Positions 26,299 through 34,892 of a DNA stretch of 64,000 nt are shown one piece after another. The notes beneath the pieces were generated by a model. The model was not told the DNA's origin and searched no databases. It saw only the letters and a list, made by a program, of their open reading frames with translations. Source of the DNA: CAVPUA01 sp963828015 (GTDB taxonomy: Bacteria > Actinomycetota > Actinomycetes > Mycobacteriales > Jatrophihabitantaceae); the NCBI GenBank assembly GCA_963828015.1, contig CAWHCD010000006.1, forward strand, positions 558,001 through 622,000, read 5' to 3'. How positions within the stretch are numbered: the stretch's first letter is position 1; every line of letters begins with the position of its first letter. The translations under genes and the position numbers were made by a program.

Positions 26299-27055
26299 GC
26301 CGATCCTGCTCGAACGGCGCGATCACGTCCTGGTCATCACGATCAACCGGCCTGAGGTGAAGAACGCCCTCAACGGGGCCGCGGCCCGCGCGATGGCCGC
26401 CGCTGCTGATGAGCTGGACGCCGACGACGACCTGCGGGTCGGTGTCCTGACCGGCGCCGGCGGCACCTTCTGCGCCGGCATGGACCTCAAGGGTTTCCTG
26501 AGCGGCGACAAGCCCAACATTCCCGGGCGCGGTTTCGGTGGGATCACCAGTACGCCTCCGCGCAAGCCGCTCATCGCCGCCGTCGAGGGCTGGGCCCTGG
26601 CTGGTGGCTTCGAGCTGATGCTGGCCTGCGATCTGACCGTGGCCGGGGCGAGCAGCCGCTTCGGGGTGCCTGAGGTCAAGCGGGCCCTCGTGCCCGGCGG
26701 TGGGGCGGCCATCCTGCTGCCGCAGCGCATTCCCTATGCGATCGCGCTGGAGTTGTTGCTGACCGGCGACCCGATCACCGCTGAGCGGGCGGCCGCGCTG
26801 GGCCTGGTCAATCGCATCACGCCCGACGGCGAGGCGCTCGACGGCGCTCTGGAGTTGGCGGCCAAGATTGCCGCGAACGGGCCACTGGCGATCGCGATCA
26901 CCAAGCAGATCGCGCGCGAGGCGGCCGACTGGACGTTCGAGGAGGGCTGGGAGCGTCAGGCCGAGCTCTACGCGCCGGTCTTCGCCTCGCAGGATGCCCA
27001 GGAAGGCGCGAAGGCCTTCGCGGAGAAACGTCCGCCGGTCTGGCTCGGTCGGTAG
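26291..27055 (+). CDS. Enoyl-CoA hydratase (crotonase family)
   Basis: This 254-residue crotonase has the oxyanion-hole segments AGMDLKGF near residue 64 and EGWALAGGFELMLACDL near residue 98. The catalytic-position Glu is in FGVPEVKRALVPGGG near residue 128. The second hydratase Glu position is occupied by the loop VKRALVPGG rather than the usual xGxxPExG, so isomerase or lyase activity is also possible. It ends in FAEKRPPVWLGR, the standard C-terminal signature. It is translationally coupled to the reductase upstream. Confidence 0.92.
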   Translation: MSEPILLERRDHVLVITINRPEVKNALNGAAARAMAAAADELDADDDLRVGVLTGAGGTFCAGMDLKGFLSGDKPNIPGRGFGGITSTPPRKPLIAAVEGWALAGGFELMLACDLTVAGASSRFGVPEVKRALVPGGGAAILLPQRIPYAIALELLLTGDPITAERAAALGLVNRITPDGEALDGALELAAKIAANGPLAIAITKQIAREAADWTFEEGWERQAELYAPVFASQDAQEGAKAFAEKRPPVWLGR

Positions 27056-27118
27056 CGACATCCGTCGGCCGACTCAATAACCTGGTCCCCAGATTTCGAT
27101 CACCAAGGAGTACGAACA

Positions 27119-27430
27119 ATGGCTGTGAAGCTCCAAGTTGGGCAGGCGTTCATCAGCGCCGTCGACGCGACGGCGGTGATCGTCATGCGTGCCCCCGAGG
27201 CCGAGGTCGAGCTGACCTGTGGGGGTGTGGCCATGGTCGCCAAGGGCGAGACCGCACCCGAGGCCCAGGCCGATCCGGCCCACGCCGGGCCGACGCTGCT
27301 CGGCAAGCGCTACGTCGACCCGGCCGACACGATCGAGGTCCTCTGCACCAAGCCCGGTGCATCGGCATTGGCAATCGACGGCCAGTTGTTGGCCGTCCGC
27401 GACGCCAAGCCGCTGCCCGCCTCGGACTGA
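27119..27430 (+). CDS. Small conserved-looking protein upstream of acyl-CoA synthetase
   Basis: This 103-residue soluble protein has no recognised domain. It opens MAVKLQVGQAFISAVDATAV, has one Cys in VELTCGGVAM and another in EVLCTKPGASAL, and ends LAVRDAKPLPASD. The pattern of short beta-strands, with two Cys about 45 residues apart, could form a small beta-fold or bind metal. A TAACCT -10 box (27078-27083) and a strong AAGGAG ribosome site precede the ATG, so it appears well expressed. The acyl-CoA synthetase follows by 12 bases, suggesting an accessory role to that enzyme. Confidence 0.7.
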   Translation: MAVKLQVGQAFISAVDATAVIVMRAPEAEVELTCGGVAMVAKGETAPEAQADPAHAGPTLLGKRYVDPADTIEVLCTKPGASALAIDGQLLAVRDAKPLPASD

Positions 27431-27442
27431 TCGGAGCACCCG

Positions 27443-28960
27443 GTGCGCCTGACGATGCTGCTCGACATGGCTACGGACGGGTTCGGTGATCGCGTCCTGG
27501 TCGGGCCGCGCGCCGACGGCATCACCGCGTCCGGGCTGGCCGAGCGGGCGGCCGCCGGCGCCGCACTGGCCCGCGAACATGGGGCGACGGCCATCGTCTA
27601 CCTCGGGGTCAACGGTCCCGCGTTCCCGATCGCGTTGTTCGCGGCGGCGCGGGCCGGAATCCCGCTGGTGCCCCTCAACTACCGCTTGGGGAAGGCCCAG
27701 CTCGATGAGTTGCTGGCCCACCACCCTGGTGCGCTGGGCATTGCCGATCCCGATGCGGTCGGAGCGCTGCAACGCAACGCGATCCAGGCGCTCACCATCG
27801 ACGAATGGCTGGCGGCGACCAGCGGCGGGGTGGGCGCGACCGCGCTGAGCGAGCCCGACGACGACGATGCCGACACCGCCGTCATCATCTACACCAGTGG
27901 GTCGACGTCGGCGCCCAAGGGCGTACTGCTGCGCCACTCCAACCTCGTCTCGTATGTGCTCGGCTCGGTCGAGTTCGCCTCGGCCGGCGAAACGGACGCG
28001 GCCCTGGTCAGCGTCCCGCCGTACCACATCGCCGCAGTGGCCAACGTGATCACCAATCTCTTCGCCGGGCGCCGGGCACTGGTGCTCGAGGCGTTCACCG
28101 CGACCGACTGGCTGCAGACCGTCCGCGATGAAGGCGTGACCAGCGCAATGATCGTGCCGACGATGCTCACGCGGATCATCGAGAGCGACGGCGATCACTC
28201 GGTGCCGACGCTGCGCTCCCTCTCCTACGGCGGGGCGCCGATGCCGACCGCGCTGATCGAGCGGGCCCTGCTGGAGTGGCCCGAGGTCGACTTCGTCAAC
28301 GCCTACGGCCTTACCGAGACCAGCTCCACCGTCGCTCTGCTCGGCCCGGCCGATCATCGGGCCGCGCTCGCCTCCGACGACCCCGATGTACGGGCCCGGC
28401 TGAGCTCGGTCGGCCAGCCCCTACCCGGCATCGAACTCGAGATCCGCGGTCCGGATGACGAGCTGGCCGGCCCGGGCCAGCTCGGACGGATCTGTGTGCG
28501 CGGCGAGCAGGTCTCGGCCGAGTACGCCGGCGTGGGCCGCCTGGTCGACGAGCGCGGGTTCTTCGACACTCGCGACGAGGGCTACGTCGATGACGGCGGC
28601 TTCTTGTTCATCAGCGGCCGGACCGACGACACGATCATCCGGGGCGGTGAAAATATCGCCCCGGCCGAGATCGAGGATGTCCTGCTACGTCACCCGGGCG
28701 TGGCCGACGCGGTGGTCTTCGGCGTAGCCGACCCCGAGTGGGGCCAGCGCATCGAGGCGGCGGTGGTGGCCCGGCCGGGAGTGCCCGTCGATGCCGAGGA
28801 GCTGCGCAGTTTCGCCCTCGGTGTACTCCGCTCCAGCAAGACCCCCGGGCGCTTCTGGTTCGTCCCGGAGCTGCCTCGAACCGAGACCGGCAAGCTGGTG
28901 CGCCGTCGGGTGCCCGAATTGGTCGCCCAGGTCTCGGCGTCAGATCTCGAACCACACTGA
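27443..28960 (+). CDS. Acyl-CoA synthetase (ANL superfamily)
   Basis: This 505-residue AMP-forming ligase activates a carboxylic acid to its CoA thioester. Seen are the P-loop IIYTSGSTSAPKGVLLRHSN near residue 150 and the A5 motif NAYGLTETSSTVAL near residue 285. The hinge motifs are DEGYVDDGGFLFISGRTDD and IIRGGENIAPAEIEDVL, and the catalytic Lys is in RTETGKLVRR. It is the only CoA ligase in the island, so it may supply the first acyl-CoA of the pathway. GTG at 27443 has a GGAG site. It overlaps the convergent ATPase-like regulator by 21 bases. Confidence 0.93.
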   Translation: MRLTMLLDMATDGFGDRVLVGPRADGITASGLAERAAAGAALAREHGATAIVYLGVNGPAFPIALFAAARAGIPLVPLNYRLGKAQLDELLAHHPGALGIADPDAVGALQRNAIQALTIDEWLAATSGGVGATALSEPDDDDADTAVIIYTSGSTSAPKGVLLRHSNLVSYVLGSVEFASAGETDAALVSVPPYHIAAVANVITNLFAGRRALVLEAFTATDWLQTVRDEGVTSAMIVPTMLTRIIESDGDHSVPTLRSLSYGGAPMPTALIERALLEWPEVDFVNAYGLTETSSTVALLGPADHRAALASDDPDVRARLSSVGQPLPGIELEIRGPDDELAGPGQLGRICVRGEQVSAEYAGVGRLVDERGFFDTRDEGYVDDGGFLFISGRTDDTIIRGGENIAPAEIEDVLLRHPGVADAVVFGVADPEWGQRIEAAVVARPGVPVDAEELRSFALGVLRSSKTPGRFWFVPELPRTETGKLVRRRVPELVAQVSASDLEPH

Positions 28961-29329
28961 CTTTCCGTCGCTGTGCTCGTGCTGCGTCACGCCCCAGCGA
29001 ATGGCGAGAGCGTTGACGATGAGCAGCCCGCGACCGGATTCGGCCTGGTGCCCGACGGTGGCGGGCGCGCTCGGGCGCTGCTCGCCGGCGTCGCTGACGG
29101 CGACGTAGACGCCGCGGTGGTTGGGGCTGACGTGCAGCGTGATCGGCGAGCGGCCGTGGCGCACCGCGTTGGTCACCAGTTCGCTGACGAGTAGCTCGGC
29201 ATCATCGCGAACCGTGGCCGACAAGGGCGGAGCGTGGCGGAGCAGATAACTGCGGGCCAGTTCCGGGGCCCGGTCCGACGCGGGAAGCCGGAGGTTGTGC
29301 TCGGGCCCGCTCTGATCTGCGCCGGTCAT
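28940..29329 (-). CDS. HATPase-fold regulator (anti-sigma/serine kinase type)
   Basis: This 129-residue single-domain protein has the GHKL ATPase fold of RsbW-type anti-sigma factors. It shows an N-box in LLVSELVTNAVRHG and a G2-type GRGLLIVNALAIRWG. The G1 box reads VSDAGEQRP instead of DxGxG, so nucleotide binding may be weakened. The ATG at 29329 has an AGGACG site; an in-frame ATG at 29362 is less likely. It is a stand-alone gene divergent from the CMD gene at 29410. No sigma factor or anti-anti-sigma gene is adjacent. Confidence 0.85.
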   Translation of the reverse strand: MTGADQSGPEHNLRLPASDRAPELARSYLLRHAPPLSATVRDDAELLVSELVTNAVRHGRSPITLHVSPNHRGVYVAVSDAGEQRPSAPATVGHQAESGRGLLIVNALAIRWGVTQHEHSDGKSVWFEI

Positions 29330-29409
29330 GACATCGTCCTGCCCGGAATGAGCAGCGGCCAATCATCGCGCCCACTAAGGTCCAAGCCACCCTGATCTGA
29401 GGAGGACCC

Positions 29410-30030
29410 GTGACCGACCCGGCTGCCCGTATCCCGCAACTGACGCCAGAGCAGTGGAGCGACGAGGCGCGGGAGGTGTTCAGCGCCATGGGAAACGTCA
29501 ACGCGGGTCAGCCCTCCGGCCCGGCCCCGACCAGCCAGAGCAATCACGTGCTGCGGACCTTCGCCCAGTACCCGGCCCTGGCCAAGCCCTGGCTCAACCT
29601 CAATGGCTATCTGCTGTCCCCGGCGGTGAGTCTTCCGGTCCGGCTGCGGCAGTTGGCCATCCAGCGGGTCGCCTGGATTCGGCATTGTCGCTACATGTGG
29701 TCCAGCCATCTGCGCGTCTCCCTGGCCCTCGGTCTGACCCGAGAGGACATCGAGGCGATCAAGGTTGGCTCGACGTCGCCGTACTGGTCGGATTCCGAAC
29801 GGACGCTGGTCGACGCGGTCGAGCACCTGGTTGATGAATCGGGCATGAGCGATGAAACCTGGGCCGCCCTATCGGTCGATCTCGACTACCGCGCGCTGAT
29901 GGATCTGCTCTTCATCGTCGGCTGCTACACCTCGCTCACGATGGTGATGAACACCCTGCGGATTCAGCGCGAGCCGGAGTTGCTGGCCCTCGCCGCCGAG
30001 TACGGCGAGCCGACGCCGGGCATCGACTGA
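29410..30030 (+). CDS. CMD-family (carboxymuconolactone-decarboxylase-like) protein
   Basis: This 206-residue helical protein has one CMD domain. LRQLAIQRVAWIRHCRYMWSSH near residue 78 carries the Cys and His of the family's active region, followed by EDIEAIKVGSTSPYWSDSER. The AhpD CxxC pair is absent. An N-terminal PQLTPEQWSDEAREVF segment is typical of the actinobacterial form found next to degradation genes. GTG 29410 has a GAGGAGGA ribosome site. The only other content of the 80-base divergent gap is TAAGGT at 29378-29383, a possible -10. Confidence 0.85.
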   Translation: MTDPAARIPQLTPEQWSDEAREVFSAMGNVNAGQPSGPAPTSQSNHVLRTFAQYPALAKPWLNLNGYLLSPAVSLPVRLRQLAIQRVAWIRHCRYMWSSHLRVSLALGLTREDIEAIKVGSTSPYWSDSERTLVDAVEHLVDESGMSDETWAALSVDLDYRALMDLLFIVGCYTSLTMVMNTLRIQREPELLALAAEYGEPTPGID

Positions 30031-30038
30031 GCCCCTGT

Positions 30039-30061
30039 CCCACGTGGGCTTCAAATAGAAT
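30039..30061 (+). promoter_or_regulatory. MarR-gene promoter with palindromic operator
   Basis: CCCACGTGGG (30039-30048) is a perfect 10-base palindrome. TAGAAT (30056-30061) is an actinobacterial -10 box, followed by six bases and then the ATG at 30068, the geometry of a leaderless transcript. The palindrome lies in the -20 to -29 region, so a bound regulator would block RNA polymerase. Autorepression by the MarR protein encoded downstream is the simplest reading, not yet tested. Confidence 0.55.
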
Positions 30062-30067
30062 GCCGCC

Positions 30068-30580
30068 ATGTCCAATGGTGCGGTCGCGGAACCGACCCGA
30101 GATAGCCGGGTCGTCCTCGTGGCCAACATCTTCCTGGATTTGACCAGATCGTTCAGCCGGGTCAAGGCGAAGATGGTCGAAGGCGCGCAGAACGATGTCG
30201 AGTGGGCCGCGAACGTGCTGCTGCGCAGCCTGGGGGCCGAGGGCCCGATGCGGGCCAGCGCGCTGGCCGCCAGCGTCGATTCCGACCTGTCCACCGTGAG
30301 TCGGCAGGTCACCGCGTTGGTGAAGATGGGCCTGATCGAGCGGCGGGCCGACCAGGTCGACGGGCGCGCCAGCCTGTTGGTGCCGACCGCTGCCGGCGAG
30401 GCCGTGATGGCCCAGCACGAACGCAGCCGCAGGGAGTTCTTCTCCCACCTGCTGGCCGATTGGACCGCCGATGAGCTGGATCAGTTCGGTCTGCTGCTGG
30501 CCCGCTTCGCCGATGACTACGCCCGGTTGAACCAGGAATGGATCGCCGCGCGGGCCGCTCCTCGGGTGGCCCCCGACTAG
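30068..30580 (+). CDS. MarR-family transcriptional regulator
   Basis: This 170-residue winged-helix regulator has the recognition region MRASALAASVDSDLSTVSRQ near residue 61, the wing LIERRADQVDGRASLLVPT near residue 93 and a C-terminal dimerisation helix rich in Leu and Ala. MarR proteins bind palindromes and respond to small acids or CoA thioesters. It is the only DNA-binding regulator inside the catabolic island and so a candidate for controlling it, although its own promoter palindrome is unlike the recurring island element. It ends with a 4-base convergent overlap. Confidence 0.9.
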   Translation: MSNGAVAEPTRDSRVVLVANIFLDLTRSFSRVKAKMVEGAQNDVEWAANVLLRSLGAEGPMRASALAASVDSDLSTVSRQVTALVKMGLIERRADQVDGRASLLVPTAAGEAVMAQHERSRREFFSHLLADWTADELDQFGLLLARFADDYARLNQEWIAARAAPRVAPD

Positions 30581-31461
30581 GACCGGTATGCAGCAACCAC
30601 CTTGGCGTAGCGGTCCAGGGTCGGCATGGTGTCTGCGCGGCTGACGGCCTGGAAGTCGAGCAGCACCTGGGCGACGCCGAGGGCGTGGAAGCGTTCGAGT
30701 TTGCGGCGCAACGTGTCGTCATCGACGACGCCGACCATCGGCCAGATGATCGGCCCCGATTCGGCCCGGCCGGCGGCGTCCCACTGCTCGCGCAGGGTGG
30801 TGAACCAGCCGGCCATGAGGTCCAGGTCGTCACCGCCGGGGATCCAGCCGTCGGCATTGGCGATGATGTCGGCGAAGCCGCGTTCGGTGGGGACGACGCC
30901 GAGCAGGACGGGCACGCCGGGACCTTGGGCCGGTTTCGGCCAGGCCCAGCTGGGGGAGAGGTTGACGTGCTCGCCGGCGAACTCGGCCTCCTCGTCGCGC
31001 CAGAGCGCCCGCATGACCGCGATGTTCTCTCGCGCGATTGCCCGGCGCTGGCTGAACTGCGCGCCGTGGTTCTCCAGCTCGGCCTGGTTCCAGCCGTAAC
31101 CGACGCCGAGCGTGAACCGGCCGCCCGAGAGGTGGTCGAGCGTGGCGATGGCCTTGGCAAGCGCGATCGGGTCGTGCTGGGCGATCAGGGAGATGCAGGT
31201 GCCCAACTTCAGGTCCGTGCGCGCGGCCACCATCGCCAGACCGATGTAGGGATCCAGGACACGCTTGTAACGCTCGGGTAGGTCACCGAGCGGGTAGGCG
31301 GCGGCGGCCGAAAGGGGCATATGGGTGTGCTCGGGCAGCACGATCGAGTCGAAACCCCGCTCTTGAGTGGCGTCGGCGAACTCGAGCAACGGATACGAGG
31401 TATCGGTGCCGAAGAACAGGATCCCAATGTCGGGGAGAGAGTCCGCGTGGGCGGCAGTCAT
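30577..31461 (-). CDS. LLM-class F420-dependent oxidoreductase
   Basis: This 294-residue TIGR03619-like LLM protein has GFDSIVLPEHTHMPLS near residue 37 and DHLSGGRFTLGVGYGWNQAEL near residue 108, the strand and motif that shape the F420 pocket. VPVLLGVVPTERGFADIIANADGW then leads into the phosphate-binding site. The closing IDLxGVDQVLLDF-type strand is present as GVAQVLLDFQAVSRADT. It is a single gene, leftward, with an AAGGACC site before its ATG. Its substrate is unknown. Confidence 0.9.
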   Translation of the reverse strand: MTAAHADSLPDIGILFFGTDTSYPLLEFADATQERGFDSIVLPEHTHMPLSAAAAYPLGDLPERYKRVLDPYIGLAMVAARTDLKLGTCISLIAQHDPIALAKAIATLDHLSGGRFTLGVGYGWNQAELENHGAQFSQRRAIARENIAVMRALWRDEEAEFAGEHVNLSPSWAWPKPAQGPGVPVLLGVVPTERGFADIIANADGWIPGGDDLDLMAGWFTTLREQWDAAGRAESGPIIWPMVGVVDDDTLRRKLERFHALGVAQVLLDFQAVSRADTMPTLDRYAKVVAAYRS

Positions 31462-31590
31462 GGCGGTCCTTCGCTTCGGTGGCCGGAAATGGCCACGCTC
31501 GCAGGGCCGGCGACCGAAGTCAACGTTTCATCCGGAGCCCAGCGGGGTACCCCAGAGAGGTCCGGAAGATGTCGTGCCGAAGGGGTACCC

Positions 31591-31824
31591 ATGAGCAACA
31601 CGATTTCCATCGATGAGGTCGCCCAAGAGATTCGCGATGTCACTGGCAGCGTTGCCGGCACCGTCGCCGAGTCGATCAAGCAGCATTCGAAGCACCTCGG
31701 TGATGATCGTCCCAGTCGGTGGTGGCTCGTCCTAGCCGTCGCCATCGTGGCGGCCGTCACCGCCGGCTTGGTGTGGCGCGCGAGGTCGGGCGAGGCCGAG
31801 GTAGCGACCGACGGTCTGCTGTAG
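31591..31824 (+). CDS. Small single-pass membrane protein
   Basis: This 77-residue protein has an N-terminal soluble part (TISIDEVAQEIRDVTGSVAG to QHSKHLG), one hydrophobic helix at about residues 45-63 (WWLVLAVAIVAAVTAGLVW) and a short acidic tail. It resembles the tail of holin- or DUF883-like envelope proteins, but no family is certain. An AAGGGG site precedes the ATG. It stands alone in a gap between the LLM gene and the amidotransferase, with 129 unremarkable bases upstream that hold its promoter. Confidence 0.6.
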   Translation: MSNTISIDEVAQEIRDVTGSVAGTVAESIKQHSKHLGDDRPSRWWLVLAVAIVAAVTAGLVWRARSGEAEVATDGLL

Positions 31825-31838
31825 TCGGACCATTCGGG

Positions 31839-32561
31839 TCAGCGACTGGCCGTGGCCACCAGCCATTCGAAGAGGCGCAGGTTGTCGGTCATGTCGATCA
31901 GCAACTCGGGATGCCACTGCACGGCGACGACGGTGTCGCTACCGATCACCTCCAAGGCTTCGACGACGTCGGCGGTACGCGCCGTGACGCGCAGGCCGGC
32001 GCCGAGTTGATCGACGGCCTGGTGGTGCAACGAGTTGATCTTGACCTCATCGGCCCCGATGACCTGGCTGAGCTGGGAATCGGGGTCGATGAGTGCTCGC
32101 TGGGTGGGCAGGTACCCATTGGCGCGGTCCATATGGCTCAGGTGTTCGGGCAGATGCTGGCGCAATGTCCCGCCGAAGACGACGTTGAGCATCTGCAGGC
32201 CCCGGCAGATTGCCAGGACCGGAAGGTTCTCGCGCGTAGCCCGGTCGAGCAACGCGAACTCGAAGTCGTCTCGGGCGTCGGAGATTCCGTACACCTGCGG
32301 GACGGCCTGCTGGCCGTACCGGCGTGGGTTGATGTCGCCGCCGCCGGTGAGGAGCAAACCGTCGAGGCGCCGGCAGATCTGGGCAACGTTGCTGGGCTCA
32401 CTCACCGGCAGGACCACGGGAATGCCCCCGGCCCGCTCGATTGCCGCCAGGTAGGCCTGACTCACTCCGGCCCAGGGGACAAGACCCAGGGCCGACTCGG
32501 CCTCCGCCCGCGATCCTGAGATCCCGATGACCGGGCGGTCCGCACTGCGCCGTAGTTCCAT
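31839..32561 (-). CDS. Gamma-glutamyl-gamma-aminobutyrate hydrolase-like class I amidotransferase
   Basis: This 240-residue class I glutamine-amidotransferase-type hydrolase resembles PuuD. The nucleophile elbow is VLAICRGLQMLNVVFGG near residue 112, and the His-Glu pair is in VAVQWHPELL near residue 217. GLLLTGGGDINPRRYG near residue 67 is the oxyanion-side motif. It would cleave gamma-glutamyl amides such as gamma-glutamyl-GABA. ATG 32561 is chosen over TTG 32564. It is divergent from a carboxylate-amine ligase that makes gamma-glutamyl bonds, a suggestive pairing. Confidence 0.88.
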   Translation of the reverse strand: MELRRSADRPVIGISGSRAEAESALGLVPWAGVSQAYLAAIERAGGIPVVLPVSEPSNVAQICRRLDGLLLTGGGDINPRRYGQQAVPQVYGISDARDDFEFALLDRATRENLPVLAICRGLQMLNVVFGGTLRQHLPEHLSHMDRANGYLPTQRALIDPDSQLSQVIGADEVKINSLHHQAVDQLGAGLRVTARTADVVEALEVIGSDTVVAVQWHPELLIDMTDNLRLFEWLVATASR

Positions 32562-32662
32562 CAACGCTCAGATCCTCACTCTCGATTGCTCCACCCGACG
32601 CGTACCCAGAACGGCCACTCGGCTCACGCTTGGGTTGCCGCGATGCTGGGCAGACTGCAGCT

Positions 32663-33778
32663 GTGACCCGAACCGTTGGCGCTGAAGAGGAATTCCTGCT
32701 CGTGCGTTCGGGCTCGCCGATGTTGGCGGCCTCCGGCGATGCGGTGGTGGCGGCGGCGGGCGAGCGCTCGGACGGTCAGTTCGAGCACGAGTTCAAGCAG
32801 CAGCAGGCTGAGCTGGGCACCGCCCCGCACCGGTCGATCGCCGAGCTGGGCCAGGAGCTCGGGCAGCGCCGGGTTGAACTGGCCGCGGCCGCCCGCTCGC
32901 GGGGCAGCCGCCTGATCGCCTCGGCCACCAGCCCCCTGGACGCGACGGCCTCGACGACCCAAGGGGCGCGCTATGAGCACATGAACGCTGTGTTCGGTCG
33001 GCTGGCCCGGACGCAACTGACGTGCGGCATGCATGTCCACGTATCGGTGGACTCGCCCGCAGAGGGCGTCGGCGTGCTGGACCGCATCCGCGGCTGGCTG
33101 GCCGTATTGATCGCGCTCTCGGCCAACTCTCCGTTCCTGGCCGGTGAGGACACCGGTTACGCCAGCTACCGCTCGCTGCTATGGGGCCAGTGGCCCACGG
33201 CCGGCAGCTATGAGCTGTTCGGCGATGTCGAGACCTACGAACGGGCCGGCGCGGCACTGGTGGCCACTGGGGCCGCGCTGGATGACGCGATGATCTACTT
33301 CGACGCTCGGCTCTCCGCGCGCTACCCCACCGTCGAGGTACGGGTGGCCGACGTCTGCGCCGAGGCGGAGGACGCGGTGCTCATCGCCGCGCTGGTGCGG
33401 GCCATGGTCGCCACGGCCGCCGGCGAGTGGTCTGACGGCGTTCCCGCGGCGCCGCTGCGCAGCGAGGTGTTGCGGGCGGCCTCCTGGCGGGCGGCCCGAT
33501 GGGGCATCGAGCAGGACCTGGTCGACGTCCAGGCCACCAGCACGGTGCCGGCCTGGGAGCTGATCGAGCGCTTCGTCGACTGGGTCAAACCGGCGCTGTG
33601 GGTGTCGGGAGACGTCGAGGTGGTCGAATCCGGGTTGGCGCGGGTCCGCGCTCGGGGAACCGGTGCCCGCCGGCAGCGAGTCGCCTACGCCGAGGCCGGC
33701 AGCCTGGCCGGCGTCATCGACGCGCTGGAGGCCTACACGGTCGGCACTACCCAGGGAGCCCGATCCGCCCAACGCTAG
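32663..33778 (+). CDS. YbdK-type carboxylate-amine ligase (glutamate-cysteine ligase family 2)
   Basis: This 371-residue ATP-dependent ligase begins TVGAEEEFLLVRSGSP, the GVEEE(F/Y) signature of the GCS2 family. It has HVHVSVDSPAEGV near residue 122, SANSPFLAGEDTGYASYRS near residue 152 and YPTVEVRVADVCAEAEDAV near residue 216. The family makes gamma-glutamyl bonds, weakly with cysteine in YbdK and for ergothioneine in EgtA. The acceptor here is unknown. GTG 32663 is chosen because the protein then begins just before the conserved GAEEE; a CAGACT -10-like box six bases upstream would make it leaderless. Confidence 0.88.
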   Translation: MTRTVGAEEEFLLVRSGSPMLAASGDAVVAAAGERSDGQFEHEFKQQQAELGTAPHRSIAELGQELGQRRVELAAAARSRGSRLIASATSPLDATASTTQGARYEHMNAVFGRLARTQLTCGMHVHVSVDSPAEGVGVLDRIRGWLAVLIALSANSPFLAGEDTGYASYRSLLWGQWPTAGSYELFGDVETYERAGAALVATGAALDDAMIYFDARLSARYPTVEVRVADVCAEAEDAVLIAALVRAMVATAAGEWSDGVPAAPLRSEVLRAASWRAARWGIEQDLVDVQATSTVPAWELIERFVDWVKPALWVSGDVEVVESGLARVRARGTGARRQRVAYAEAGSLAGVIDALEAYTVGTTQGARSAQR

Positions 33779-33866
33779 GGGGCGCCTGTCTCGCGGCTCG
33801 AAGGCGGGCGACCCTAGGCTGTAGCGGTCGGCAACCGCCGGACCGCGCAAGGACGGGAGTGACTCG

Positions 33867-34892
33867 GTGACTGACGTTCGCGTCCCGACCTCGCAGCCCG
33901 TGCTCGCACCCCTGACACAGGCGGCGATCTTTCTGGTGCTGGTCGTCGAGCCCGACGGCGAGGCCGGGGTTCGTGACCTGCTCGCCGACCTCGGTGGGCT
34001 GGTGCGGGCGGTGGGCTTCCGGGCCGCGGAGGATCGCCTGAGCTGTATCGCGGGGATCGGCTCGACGGCCTGGGATCGGCTCTACGACGGCCCCCGCCCG
34101 GCCGAGCTCCACCCGTTCATCGAGCTGGACGGGGCGCACCGCGCCGTGGCCACCGCGGGCGATGTGCTGCTGCACATCCGGGCCGACCGAATCGACCTGT
34201 GCTTCGAGTTGGCCACCCTGATCACGCGCCGCCTCGGCGGTGCGGTGCGGGTGGTCGACGAGGTGCACGGCTTCGCCTACTTCGACCAACGTGATCTGCT
34301 CGGCTTCGTCGACGGCACGGAGAACCCGGTCGATGCCGCCGCGGCGAGCGCCGCTCTCGTCGGGGCGGCGGATCCGGCCTTCGCCGGCGGCAGCTACGTG
34401 ATCGTGCAGAAGTACCTGCACGATCTGGGCCACTGGGACGCCGAGACCATTGAGGAGCAGGAGAAGGTCATCGGCCGCACCAAACTGCCCGACGTCGAGC
34501 TGGCCGAAGACGTGCTGCCGGTCAACTCCCACGTCGCCCTGAACACGATCGTCGACCCCGATGGCACCGAGCGGCAGATCCTGCGCCGCAACATGGCCTT
34601 CGGGTCGGTAGGAGATGGCGAGTTCGGCACCTACTTCATCGGCTATGCCAGCACGCCCAGTGTCACCGAGCAGATGTTGCGCAATATGTTCATTGGCCGG
34701 CCGCCGGGAAACTACGACCGGATCCTCGACTTCTCCACCGTCGTCACGGGCAGCCTCTACTTCGTCCCGACGGTCGACTTTCTGGAAGATCCCCCGCCTG
34801 TCCCGGCTGGGCCCGCTGTCCCCACATCCGACTCGTCACTCGGGATCGGCAGTCTGCGAAGGAGCTCAACCGATGAACAACCTGCATCGTGA
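33867..34892 (+). CDS. DyP-type peroxidase with encapsulin cargo peptide
   Basis: This 341-residue dye-decolorising heme peroxidase is of class B. GFVDGTENP (Asp149) supplies the catalytic Asp. His222 in VNSHVALN is the likely proximal heme ligand and Arg240 in ILRRNMAFG the distal Arg. Residues 321-334 read SDSSLGIGSLRRSS, matching the LGIGSL-type peptide that docks DyP into encapsulin shells. It is preceded by a Pro-rich linker (about 308-320). The encapsulin gene starts 20 bases before this stop, so cargo and shell are co-translated from one mRNA. GTG 33867 has an AAGGACGGGAG site. The natural substrate of encapsulated DyP is unknown. Confidence 0.95.
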   Translation: MTDVRVPTSQPVLAPLTQAAIFLVLVVEPDGEAGVRDLLADLGGLVRAVGFRAAEDRLSCIAGIGSTAWDRLYDGPRPAELHPFIELDGAHRAVATAGDVLLHIRADRIDLCFELATLITRRLGGAVRVVDEVHGFAYFDQRDLLGFVDGTENPVDAAAASAALVGAADPAFAGGSYVIVQKYLHDLGHWDAETIEEQEKVIGRTKLPDVELAEDVLPVNSHVALNTIVDPDGTERQILRRNMAFGSVGDGEFGTYFIGYASTPSVTEQMLRNMFIGRPPGNYDRILDFSTVVTGSLYFVPTVDFLEDPPPVPAGPAVPTSDSSLGIGSLRRSSTDEQPAS

